A DNA stretch of 64,000 nt from Siderastrea siderea (taxonomy: Eukaryota > Cnidaria > Anthozoa > Scleractinia > Rhizangiidae). How positions within the stretch are numbered: the first letter of the stretch is position 1; every line of letters starts with the position of its first letter. The notes beneath the pieces were generated by a model. That model was not told the DNA's origin and did no database searches. It saw only the letters and a list, made by a program, of their open reading frames with translations. Positions 34,801-44,100 of this stretch are shown here, one piece after another. The stretch lies in the NCBI GenBank assembly GCA_964030785.1, contig OZ034968.1:60598899-60662898 (forward strand). Reading direction: 5' to 3'. Position numbers and translations under genes: made by a program.

Positions 34801-37357
34801 TGAAGGTTTAAATATATGATTATGTACCGTCAAAGTCAACGTGAAGGTTATTTCTAGAAGGCAAGAAACCATCAAGAAATATAAAGGCAGGGACCTTGAG
34901 AGAGCTGCCCATTTGAAATGGTCTTTTAGCTTTGCCGGCCCGTGCAATTGGTATTAGTTCTGCTTTCCTTGTCAAAAACAATGCGCAGCATGTTGTATAG
35001 AAATGAACTAAATAAATGAAAGTGTTGCTGAATAAATAACACACCCCTGAAGATGCAAATATTGTATTATGCGACGTCGAATTTAATATGCTGAGGTTGG
35101 GATTCTAGAGGAGGCCACCAAGTAGCTTGCGAATACAGCCGCCTCATCGTTCCCGTCCGCTAGGGGTGTTGACTAAGAGTCATTCCTTCCTTCCTTTTTC
35201 CCTCCCTCCCTCCTTCCCTCCTTCCCTCCTTCCCTCCCTCCCTCCCTTCCCTCCCTTCCCTCCCTCCGCTCTTTCCTTCCTTACTTCCTTCCTTCTTTCC
35301 TTCCTTCCTTCCTTCCTTCCTTCCTTCCTTCCTTCCTTCCTTCCTTTCTTTCTTTCTTTCTTTGGAGCTAAAACAACATCTTTACAGTTAAAACAATTCT
35401 TTGAAGATCACTACCCTTCTTTAAGGGGTGACGAAAGGACTGCACGATAAACGCGTGCAATTCTAACGAGACTCTACGTTTTGCATGTTGTCCTCGTTAT
35501 TCTTTTTCACGTTTTCTCCAAGGAAGGCCTAGTCGTCTTGGACCACATCTACTTAGTTATTTAGTACCTTAGTCAGCAGAGTGTCACGCGTGCAGGTTGC
35601 ACCAGTAAAGGAAGTGATTTTTGTAAGCGAAATGTCTCTGGATATGTTGCAATTCTCTCAACCAGCACAATAAACAGGGTCTGAAACCAGACACCTGGCA
35701 GTCTTATTCGGAGAGCCGCGTCACCATGATCCTGCGGGCTCTAGGGACAAGCTTCGTCACAGGAGACCAGCTGGGAATACAGCCGCTTTTCATCGATCTC
35801 AGCCTGTAGGGGTGTTCGTGGAAGAGAACTGAGAGCGTGAACGCCCCTATTGGCTGTAAGCGATAAGAGGCAGCTGTATCAGCAGGCAACCTGGGGACCC
35901 AGTTTGAGGCATTTGTTTAAAACCAGGGTCTAGAGGGCAAGGTGATGAAAACCTTTTGTTTCGGTTAACGTCTGTGACTCCTTGCTTACAGCTTTTTTTA
36001 TACGTTCAAAGAGAAGCACTATTCGTAGCCTGAGAAAACAGCCGACGTTTCGGGAGGTCGCCACTTGAGCCCTCGCAAAACGACGTCTGAGTAGCGAGCG
36101 CAGAAATTCCGTGCTGATGACGCGTCACTACCCAGGTCATGGCAGTCCTTCTGATTGTTTGAAACGAAATTCCCTCGCGTTTCAACCAACCATCAGCACT
36201 ACCTAGATCTGGGTAGTGACGCGTCATCAGTATGGAATTTCTGCACTCGTTACGTCGTTTTGCGAGGGCTCAAGTGGCGACCTCGCGAAACGTCGGCTGT
36301 TTTCTCAGGCTACACCATTCGCCTTTTCTCCAACAGTTCAGTATTTTTTCTTCATAGGAGAAGGGAACAGCGACCCCACATCACCCAACTGGGGAATGAC
36401 GTACATCAAGGTAAGAGTTTGTAACCACTTGCGGTGCCACGGGGTGAGTTTTCCCGTTTTTTTTAAATTTGACGCTGCGTCAGTTTTAAAGAAAGGGGGA
36501 AAACCCTGGGAACGAGATCAAGCTTGTAACTGCCTTTAAAAACCTAGATGTAAGTGTGCCAAGGTACTCTGATTGATTCACGCTAGATTGAGCTGGCCTT
36601 CTCAATGGGCATCTACTGCTGCTTGAGAAAGAAGGAGAAGAGAATCTGGCGAGAAGTGAAAAGATGGAAGACGGGGTAGGAAGGGGGAAATGGGGATAGC
36701 TTGTCGCCCGTCCCCAGGGTACCCAGGACCTCTGACCGTGTTTGCTCTGTTGGCCACGAGTTACGTACGATGTAGTTTCGTGATTTTCATTGAGTGTCGA
36801 AAGTAATTCGCGTTTGCTTTGGTTTTGCCGCTTTTTTCTATCTGTAATTTGCTAAAAAAAAGAGCTCGTGCTTTTTTTCTCAACCAATCAGAAGTAAAAC
36901 CAAAACCAATTGTGACTTGCTCGCACGCGTTTTCCCGCGCTTGGCGCCCGGTTACATGTATTTGCTTCGAGTTCTAATTGGTTCGTTATGTTGGTTGTCT
37001 GTTGTGATGGGTTAGAGTATTTGTCTGGGTTTTGGTTTTACGATACTCGGTTGAAAACCGCTCTACCTTATAAGTGTTGAAGTTGAAATTTGTCTTTGGA
37101 TTAGACAGGCGGGTGGTAGCCATAATCTAGCTGGATCAAAGGGAAAACAAAGGGCAAAATTTCAACCACAACATACTTAATTATTCTGAAGTTTTCCTCT
37201 TTGTACTTTCCGCCTTTTTTTCTTTTTTGACCTTAAAAAGAATCATTTCTTGCGATAAGAAGTTATTTTCTTTCCTGTATGGCAGACTGAAGCTGAAGAA
37301 GACGAGTCTTATGACGACCCCATGAATGTGGTTCCTAAAACGCCTCAGTCTTCGTAA
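19869..37357 (+). CDS. SUPT7L: SUPT7L / STAF65-gamma-like SAGA complex subunit, 12 coding exons
   Basis: Complete model, 381 codons plus stop. Exons: 19869-20068, 20756-20907, 21586-21682, 22229-22338, 24137-24258, 24740-24883, 26417-26478, 28877-28934, 29432-29472, 32119-32153, 36358-36410, 37286-37357. All phases agree. The protein is the Spt7-type histone-fold subunit of the SAGA/STAGA co-activator. The N-terminal word GHWGEI (residues ~23-28) matches the RYWGEI start of vertebrate STAF65-gamma. The histone fold runs over residues ~165-245: LMRAVATLCALAGFD, then ALEILTDILDDFNTKFCQLL, then GRTGFPDAMEYALHEIGLGG. The C-terminal third is acidic and disordered (TEAEEDESYDDPMNVVPK), as in relatives. 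Human SUPT7L is 414 residues. The weakest junction is exon 2 to 3: the donor at 20908 (T|GTAAAG) is chosen because it alone gives an open frame into exons 3 and 4, whereas the nearby AAG|GTACAG donor does not. A second ATG at 19881 is also possible. Intron 10 contains an antisense receptor gene. Confidence 0.92.
22827..23118. mobile_element. Transposon with CAGGGTTC ends and 6-bp duplication, SUPT7L intron 4
   Basis: Ends CAGGGTTCACATGGG and inverse GGGTACGAACCCTG, flanked by the exact direct repeat TGGATC (22821-22826, 23119-23124). The interior is made of repeated TCCTGGAAAGTCC words. CAGGG ends are hAT-like, but the duplication is 6 rather than 8 bp. Confidence 0.75.
25525..25800. mobile_element. 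Harbinger-like MITE with GGGC ends
   Basis: Inverted ends GGGCCGATTTAGACAGTATG and the inverse of CATACTGTCTAAATTAGCCC, about 33 bp each, next to TTA on the left and TAA on the right. SUPT7L intron 6. Confidence 0.65.
26797..28184. mobile_element. TTAA-flanked transposon, split by a second element
   Basis: Ends GGACGGGGCCTCCT and inverse AGGAGGCACCGTCC are bounded by TTAA (26793-26796, 28185-28188). Its own sequence is only about 400 bp; the rest is the element at 27073-28061 inserted within it. SUPT7L intron 7. Confidence 0.75.
27073..28061. mobile_element. hAT-like element nested in the TTAA element
   Basis: Inverted ends CAGTGCTCGAAATTAG (16 bp, perfect); sub-terminal GGACAACC words face each other. 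CAGTG ends fit hAT, but no clean 8-bp duplication is visible (flanks ATAGTCAG and TTAAGTCA). A 140-codon frame at 27500-27922 has no recognisable domain. A SINE body fragment lies at 27338-27381. Confidence 0.65.
28955..29099. repeat. (TTATG)n microsatellite with an internal (TAATG) block
   Basis: About 28 pentamer units begin 20 bp after the donor of SUPT7L exon 8. A block of four TAATG variants lies near the 3' end, followed again by TTATG. Confidence 0.95.
30939..31596. mobile_element. TTAA-flanked transposon with GGACGTTCGCGC ends
   Basis: Perfect 12-bp inverted ends GGACGTTCGCGC bounded by TTAA (30935-30938, 31597-31600). Sub-terminal CTTCTACAATACAGATTTT occurs twice inside. SUPT7L intron 9. 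Confidence 0.8.
33108..33533. mobile_element. TA-flanked MITE related to 5947-6657
   Basis: Ends CCGTATTTACTCGATTAAAC and inverse GTTTAATCGAGTAAATACGG, bounded by TA (33106-33107, 33534-33535). Multiple AATAAACGCCGC words. It lies just downstream of the 3' end of the antisense receptor gene. Confidence 0.8.
33735..34625 (-). CDS. Orphan rhodopsin-like seven-transmembrane protein, single exon, nested in SUPT7L intron 10
   Basis: An uninterrupted 296-codon frame, by far the longest non-repetitive one in the window. Seven hydrophobic segments are visible at residues ~20-52, 68-88, 101-128, 143-164, 171-194, 220-243 and 256-277, joined by short charged loops. Segment 3 starts with a Cys (SCFAFYKV, residue 102) and ends VAIESGHSM, positionally like the D/ERY end of class A receptors but with ESG instead. 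Segment 7 (IIMNFTAGIAMPLAVTDL) lacks a clean NPxxY. The tail is short and acidic (SSYEDENEE), with no long C-terminus. A single-exon structure inside another gene's intron on the opposite strand suggests origin by retrotransposition or local dispersal of an intronless receptor family, which is common in cnidarians. I do not recognise the ligand class. Confidence is high that this is a real membrane protein and moderate that it signals through G proteins. Confidence 0.8.
   Translation of the reverse strand: MLENNIQTSMATIPVDTNALISIMSPIGVFVITTLCSLGGLCLNTRMLLICVSADKVRNAVLQQRRPLVVCQFVAQVTMLVVNSVEASNELDVISIQHRESCFAFYKVISTFATFFSCGNLLVMVAIESGHSMGHQYGESLSKQLLSAAFTLAVIGSGIICWSSCFNREIATLIPTTALFILVSAIAVLVFVAWRTQPDHTNLKNYSPKPCSLFDCFKAKCEFVLFVVLFLVGVGVMTVLISRSSLCESDQARANEKIHYLIIMNFTAGIAMPLAVTDLTDSSYEDENEEMKVFII
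34697..35100. repeat. Three diverged direct repeats upstream of the nested receptor gene
   Basis: The word GTTGCTGAATAAATTACACAC occurs in near-identical form at about 34699, 34780 and 35026 (the last with AATAACACACCCC). Copies 2 and 3 continue in parallel (CCTGAAGRTKYAAATAT followed by TATGYRMCGTC). The repeat lies 70-470 bp upstream of the receptor start codon on its promoter side. Confidence 0.6.
35180..35365. repeat. Pyrimidine microsatellite (CCTT / CCCT / CTTT)n
   Basis: A continuous strand-asymmetric run of CCTTCCTTCC-type tetramers with mixed CCCTCCCT units, in SUPT7L intron 10. Such mirror-repeat tracts can form triplex DNA. Confidence 0.95.
36026..36312. mobile_element. Foldback element with TAGCCTGAG ends and probable 8-bp duplication
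   Basis: Inverted arms of about 130 bp (TAGCCTGAGAAAACAGCCGA … and its inverse), leaving almost no centre. The flanks ACTATTCG and ACCATTCG differ by one base. It ends 45 bp before SUPT7L exon 11, so its right arm sits in the branch-point neighbourhood. Confidence 0.75.
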
Positions 37358-37639
37358 TGGTAAAGGGATGGAGTCGGAACTCAACTGGTGCCTCTCCTTG
37401 GGACACAGGAAACGTCTGAACGATCGACACGTTGTTGTGACAGAAGATTCGGAGAATTAAGCTCTTAGGCTGAGAGGGAGAAGGAGATGTTCCTGCTGCC
37501 GTCTGGGACTCTTGTACATCAAGTGGATCAGACTTTCCTTCAGGAACATGGTTTTATTGTTGACTTTGAGTCGTTCGGTTACTAACAGAAATCATTTCAC
37601 TGAAGAAACAATTCTCATAATTTATATGACTTGGAGCTA

Positions 37640-37817
37640 CAGTGACTGCCAGCAACTCGAACCTTCGGTAACTCGAACCTCCCACTAACTCGAAGTGAAT
37701 GTTTTTTCCCTTCAGGTTATTTTCTTTATATTTTCACCATCGATAACTCGAAGTCACGAGGACTCGAATCTGTACTTTTTATTTCCCTGGAAGGTTGCAG
37801 TTATCGGGAGTCAACCG
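37640..37817. mobile_element. Tc1/mariner-like MITE, TA duplication
   Basis: Ends CAGTGACTGCCAGCAACTCG and inverse GTTATCGGGAGTCAACCG, bounded by TA (37638-37639, 37818-37819). Same family as the eroded copy at 2977-3207. Confidence 0.65.
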
Positions 37818-38174
37818 TAGCAGTATTTTCGACAACTCAGTTTGACTTGTGTCATCTAAGCAAATAGATGAAATTCAATCTATAAATATTACTTCCATGT
37901 TTTCCATGAGCTCTTTTTACATTCGAAACTGAGTTATTTTCTGATGGAGTGAAATCGACTGTCTCAGCTACCTTCTGGGAACAGATTTGTCTTAAGGTGT
38001 TTCCATCGAAATAGAAGGATAATTATGTTTAGAACATACAAAAATACAAAAAAAGATAGGGGTCACCTTGCTTGTTTTTGCACATCATGGATAGCTATTA
38101 AAAGCAACTATATGACCCACAAGGTTTTCCTGAAAATCCCTAGTAATCAAAAATGAGAACTATAATTGCTTTGA

Positions 38175-38815
38175 CCCTTTAAGCCCCAACAGTGCCAAGC
38201 ATCTAATTTCTCCTTATAATATCACTACTTGATCCAACATACACGTCACGAGAATAAAGGAAATGATCACCAAACATGAAATGTGTTATGCAAATTCTCT
38301 CAACTACTACCAGGGTCTGGAAGGGGGGGGGGGGGGGGGGGTCCTGATCCCGCATTCCCGCTCCTTTTTCACGAGAATCCCGCATCCCGCACTTTTTTCA
38401 TCGCTATCCCGAATTTCGTTTTTTTCTTTCCCAAAAATACATTTAAAAAGACTAATTTCTGCAAAAGCTAATAAATTTAAGATGTAGATTGGCCCTTTTC
38501 ATTGATATTTTGTGCTCGCCTGGTTGATTCGCTTTTGTCGCTATAACGTTTATTTGGGTCGTGACGATTTCCCGAATTTCCGACCGTCAGGCAACAAAAT
38601 CCCCCATCCCGTGCCCAAATTTTGGCGAATCCCGCTTCCCTGGTAGCAGTCAAATCCCGAATCCCGTCAAGATATTTTTCGTTTTCCCGAATCCCGCACC
38701 GTAGTTTGGTCAAATCCCGGATCCCGAGAATACCCTTCCAGACCCTGTACTACCATAGGAAATGTATGGAGAGCACCAAGGAGAATATGCATATTGATAT
38801 TGATGCTTAAAGGGT
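38175..38815. mobile_element. MITE of the CCCTTTAAGCCCC family, interrupted by a younger element
   Basis: Outer ends CCCTTTAAGCCCCAACAG and inverse TTGATGCTTAAAGGG. The body matches the copies at 42916-43120, 45897-46105, 46175-46383 and 46552-46756. Here it is split by the insertion at 38311-38747. Confidence 0.7.
38311..38747. mobile_element. Transposon with CAGGGTCTGG ends and exact 6-bp duplication TACTAC
   Basis: Inverted ends CAGGGTCTGGAAGGG / CCCTTCCAGACCCTG, flanked by TACTAC (38305-38310, 38748-38753). The interior repeats ATCCCG and CCCGCATCCCG words and contains a run of 17-18 G. Its ends parallel the element at 22827-23118. Confidence 0.8.
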
Positions 38816-39194
38816 TAAAAAGTCATTGCTTGTATTGAAATATTGGTGTAGTTCAACAAAATCATAGTCATTTATCTTGCATTGCACACTATTTTAGTTG
38901 AACAGGAATTAAGGATATAAAAAAATTAAAGAATTTGCCGCGTGCGTACATAACCCTGCTGGACCTGTATTCATCGTCGCACGAAAATTTCAACTAATCA
39001 AGCCAAACAAGAGAAAGGCTTAGCTAAGGCTTGGAGAGTATTCCGTTTCTGTTTGGTCCGTATGAGAATTAGATCGAACTGGGGTAAACTATTAAAGCAC
39101 TAGTCAACCCTGAAACTAATGCATTTTCCGACTCATTTCATTAATTTTTTTAAATGGCGTCAAAAAGTGGGGGGTGGGGCGGGGGCTCAAGCCC

Positions 39195-39905
39195 CCGGGG
39201 GGGGGGGGCACTCAACAAAGTTTTATACGGGGACCAACCCCTTACCCTTTTTTATTATATGGACAAGAGTGTCTTAGTGGAAAATATACCACTCATAAAG
39301 TTCATACGAAACTGCATCCGGGACTCGAGTGGCATATCGCTGACGCCATTTCCCGCTTTTACACTGTCTTTTGCGCAAAAACACTCTTGTCTATATAATA
39401 AAAAGAAAATTACACGGCGGCTTGAAGATATGAATTTTATTTTCTCGTGGTAAAAACCAATATTTTACTCACTCGCTCCGCTCGTTCGTAAAATATTGTT
39501 TATACCACTCGAAAATAACATTCATATCTTAGCGCCGTCGTGTAATATCCTCTATCACCATTTTTGACAGAAAAGGTACCCCCTTCGTATACCCTCCATC
39601 GAAAAATGGTACCCCTTTCACATACCTACTTAAAAACACTGCATCCCTTTTCTAAACCCTTGGAAGGAAATTTTCTTGTCGTTTTCATGTAGCTTTTAAT
39701 AAATTAAAATGAGACACTCATAAGGTGCGTCTACTCGAAGTATTTTAATTAAGGCCTTTTTAAATACCTACATGGCAGATTTCCCTAACCTTTCATACTC
39801 TTCAGCTCGTGAATCCCCTACCCGTTTCATATACCTGAAGCCTGAAAAAGGTACCCCTTTCGGGCGGAGCCTCCCGTATAGGCCATTATAGGGAGCACCC
39901 CCCGG
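39195..39905. mobile_element. G-rich-ended repeat with GCTCAAGCCCCC duplication
   Basis: GCTCAAGCCCCC stands on both sides of a segment that starts with a run of G and ends GGGAGCACCCCCCGGGG. TTATACGGGG on the left faces CCCGTATAGG on the right. Related fragments occur near 21000, 25020, 53200 and 56200. The boundary is approximate. Confidence 0.5.
39409..39546. repeat. Near-perfect palindrome with CGCTCCGCTCG centre
   Basis: ATTACACGGCGGCTTGAAG at the left matches the inverse of the right end CGCCGTCGTGTAAT. Inner AATATTTTAC / GTAAAATATT arms surround ACTCACTCGCTCCGCTCGTT. It lies inside the larger G-rich element. Confidence 0.7.
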
Positions 39906-40599
39906 GGGGCTCAAGCCCCCTCAGCCCACCCCCTCGCGTGGTCCTCGTGTAACGGCGAATCCCGCCCTCCCCCGCTTTCGGTGCCCTCAAATTAGGGCGC
40001 CTGCAAGAAGTCTGAAAAAGACAGACGTCTTTAATGGTGTGTGTCATAGCGGTGTCCCACACGTCCAATATCCCGTTCATGTTGATGTACTTTTCACGTG
40101 TACAATTTATCGTCGAGTTTCCCTTACATAATACCTATCCAACTGAATGGAACTATAGACTGCTAGCAGTCCCTTTCTGGATAGTCGAGGGGGCGCGCGC
40201 AATAGCCGAGGGAAAAAGTTGAAACCTGCTGGAGTGAACGTGCAAAGGGGCGCTAAAAAAGAGGCCGGCATCAGAAGGCAACAACTGTGCAAAGAAAAAA
40301 AGAGAGAGAACCAAAAAAAAAAAACACTATGAGGTCTCAGAAACTCTGACACCTCCTTTCCGCTTCGAGATAGCACTCACGGCCGGCAACTGCGCAATAC
40401 AGATGTATTCGATGCTTCTCCTTTCCAAATTGCAGAACTTCAAGATAAAAACGTGCCATATTCTTAAAAATAAAAGAGCTCCCAGTCCCTAAATCCACTA
40501 CTGAACGCATAGTAATGTTTTCTGTAGCTATACTTAATCAGAACCGGTGAATTCACATACTTTTCGCGAGTCCAGGTTTCCATTTACTCGAGTGTTTAA

Positions 40600-40846
40600 G
40601 GGCCTGTCTTAACTAGGAAACATTGCCGGCGAAACATTGCTGCAGACGCAAATGTTTCTTAGTTTAGCCGCGCGGGACTGACATATGTTGCGGAAGCAAA
40701 GGAATGTTTCTGAATCAAGTCAAAAACATTTTTGCTTCACGGACGCAAGCTTTGCTTCCGAAACGTATGTTTCCCAGTTTGGCCACCTAAGGAAATACGT
40801 CTGGAAACAATGTTTCTGCAACAATGTTTCCTAGTTTAGCCAGGCC
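40600..40846. mobile_element. Foldback element with GGGCCTGTC / TGGCCTGGC ends
   Basis: Arms share AACTAGGAAACATTG; the interior repeats GGAAACAATGTTTC-type words. TAA precedes the left end, but no matching TAA follows the right end. Probably Harbinger-like and worn. Confidence 0.55.
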
Positions 40847-41141
40847 ACGCATCTCAGTATCAGGCACACCCGCATTTCCTAAATGCCATTTCAGTTCTCA
40901 GAGGTTGTAGAGGAAGGTCAAAATTGCTTAAAACTTCTTCTTAAAATCTGCTGGATGGATTAAAGTGTACTTGATATAAGTTATTTTCAAAACTCTTTAG
41001 CTAAATTAAACTGAGTCGAAAACTCCCTTTTCCAACGGTATTGCTAATCTCTCGGCCCAGTCATCTTCATTTCCCAAAAGACGTGTTGGATACAAGAGCC
41101 TGGGACCAAGAGTAACACCACGAGGCTGCGAACATTTCAAC

Positions 41142-44100
41142 ATGGTGAGCGAAATTTGGAGTTGTTGTGCTTGTATTCTTTGATCTAGCTTTTGTTTCCT
41201 CCTATTTTGCGACCTTATTCGTGTTTTTTTTCTTCCTCAGGTTTTGTACGTGTTGTATGAGCATGCTTCGGGCTATGCTGCCTTCAAAGTCATCGCACAA
41301 GAAGAAATCGGTGTCTTGTTGCCCGAGGTTCAAGAATCGGTCGCCGATCTTTCTCGATTTGGAAAGTTAGTCAAGTTGGCAGCGTTTTCGCCCTTCAAAT
41401 CGGGAACAAATGCGCTAGACAACATCAACTGCATATCAGAAGGTTTGTTCCCTATTCACAATAATGTAGATCATTTTAATCTGAGTTTATTTATCGAAGG
41501 CCAAAATGCGCATTGTACTCTGTCGTGATTCCGGTGTATTTTGTTGTGGTTGCTCATTTGTTATGTGTCTTGTGATACCAATTCTTTCTGGAGGGCGTCT
41601 TTGAGTTTATTCTCGTCTGGACATTTTATTTGAATCTAATCTTTACATTAAGCGGCATCAGCGTGTTTGGCATTAACTTAAATGGGAGGAGAGTTTACGA
41701 TTGATTTCATGTAGTTTTGCATAAAATAATTATTAAAAATATAAAAAGCGTTCTCTGGTTTAAAAAATTTAAGAGAAATATAAGCTTTCGGCTATTATAC
41801 TATAGCCTTTAACGAATGTAAAAAGAAATGAAAGCGCATGATTGGAAATATATGCAAGGGAGGGTGTGAAAAGATTAAACACAAGAATACAATAGAAGTG
41901 TAAAAAAGCTAAAAATGGACAAAAACGGACGAAATAAGAATTACAATAAGATAGAGTATTGTCTTGGTAGCGGTTTAGAATTATTGTCTGCGCCGACAGT
42001 TTTGGCAGTATGCCAGGATTCTAGTGTTCTTCGAATACGGTAATTGCCTTTGTCTATCAAAATAATTATTGCCGTGTTTTGTAACACGCACTTAATTAGC
42101 ATAATATTCTTTACCTGACCATATGCCTCTAAGGTGCGGGATTGCAGAAAAACGCCGCACACTCATTTGCATCTCATTGAATAACAAGCGAATAACAAAA
42201 CAGCACATTTGATGTATACCTCGTTCTTTTAAACTCTCAATTAATTTTCCGCAATCCCGCACCTCACTACCACATGCATTGATGGTTGTGCCTGGTCTAC
42301 ATGAACAGTGCGGTCATTAGAGCAACTACCACTTTGAAGATGTACACCTAAAAATGCTCACCCTTTTCTTGCACTTGACTAAAATGTAAGTTAGAACAAG
42401 AAATACATGTAGACATTGCATGCACATATGCCTTCCAAGTTATTGGCTGAAGTGGGTATGCAGATATGCAAGTGACTTCGTACCTGTGTGGCCAACTGTT
42501 TACCTAGGAGTGTTTTTTAGTGGTAGAGCTTTCTGTGGTATACCATAAGAAAAAGGTAAACCCATGTTTGTTCACATGTGTGAATGAAAAGTATTTGCAC
42601 AAGGTGGCTTGTGCAGGTGTTGAGTATTATTACATGTGTAGATGATGGGAAGCCAACAAGGTGCATTATTCCGGTTTACACTGACATTGGAAGTACTTGT
42701 GTAAGTGCAAGAGAAAGTGCCTGCAACAACAACAGCAAAATTAGGGCGACGACAGCACCACAATTCAGCATTGTTGTTGCAGTTGCACCATGGAACCTAC
42801 CAGGTTCTCCCTGTAGTAGGCTATTTGTGGAAGCCCTAGCCTGCATGAAAGGGGTGTCACTGTTGAACTTGCAGTAGACAAAAGGGTAGAGAAATTTATT
42901 ATTTTAGTACTTTAACCCCTTAAGCCCCAGTAGTGACAAGCATCCAATTTCTCATTCCAATGTCACCACTTGATCAACCATAGAAGTCATGGGAATAAAG
43001 CAAATGATCATTTGAGATGCAATGTTCAGATGTTTAAGCAACTTCTCCCAACTAGTGCCATAAGAATTGTATTGAGAACAGTTAGGAGAACATGCATGTT
43101 GATACTGTGGCTCAAAGAGTTATACAGAAAGGGATAACAGCTTAATCGCAGTACTTTTAAAGGCTTGCAAAATTTTGGCAGAAATGACAATGCAAAAAAA
43201 AATTAAGCAATTAATTAAAAGCCTGTGATGATCCTAGCTACTATGTTTGGGTACTGTATCGTTGTGGTATAAAAAATCTGTGACTATTGTCACAGTTATA
43301 ACGAAGGGGTATCTTGTCAATAAAAGCCAGTATGTGAAAGGGAAACTAAAGGGTTTAAAGCTCTGGACAAGCAGAGCCTCCCTGTACAAAATTTTATAAA
43401 GTACCTTCCCTAGCCATGTGTTTAGTGGAAGAAGAGTTATCATGTGGTTTCAGAAAATATCCATACCCCCACCACAGCCGGTCACTGGAAATTCTGAGAA
43501 GTAGGGGGTCTTAAAAGGCCAAAATTTTTAAAGGGAAGTACATGTATGAGCCCAAACTGGAACTTCCAGAGGGGTGGGGGATCAAACCAAAAAGAAACCT
43601 CCATGGGGGGGGGGGGGGAGTATGGATATTTTCTGGAACAACACATTACTTGTATTTGTTCCAGGCTAATAAAGTAATAATTACTTAATAATTACTTTAT
43701 TATGTATTTGTACTTTTAGGTATCATTCACGATGACCTCAAGACATTCTTGGAGGCTAACATACCAACTGGGAAGAAGAAAAGCAAGGTTCAGCTGGGTG
43801 TAGCTGATCCTAAGCTTGGTGCAGCCATTCAGGAATCTGTGGACATCCACTGTGAATCAGGAGGCTTGGTACTTGAGGTTTTGCGAGGGGTAAGGTTTCA
43901 TTTTGAGAAGATGATCAAGGGCCTGACGGGCCCTATGGCAGCCAAAGCTCAGCTAGGTCTCGGACACAGTTACTCCAGGGCAAAGGTGAAGTTTAATGTT
44001 CATCGTGTGGACAACATGATCATTCAGTCAATCAGCTTGTTGGATCAACTGGATAAGGACATTAACACTTTCTCCATGAGAATCAGGTATAACAGATGTG

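Larger units (their letters stand above)
37358..41141. other. Intergenic region between SUPT7L and NOP56
   Basis: No gene found. It is occupied by several elements: a Tc1-like MITE (37640-37817), the nested pair at 38175-38815, a G-rich repeat (39195-39905) with an inner palindrome, and a foldback at 40600-40846. The last ~250 bp should contain the NOP56 promoter; no TATA box is evident. Confidence 0.5.

Noticed and set aside
35127..35450. 107-codon Pro/Ser/Phe/Leu frame
   Set aside because: Produced by the CCTT/CCCT microsatellite.
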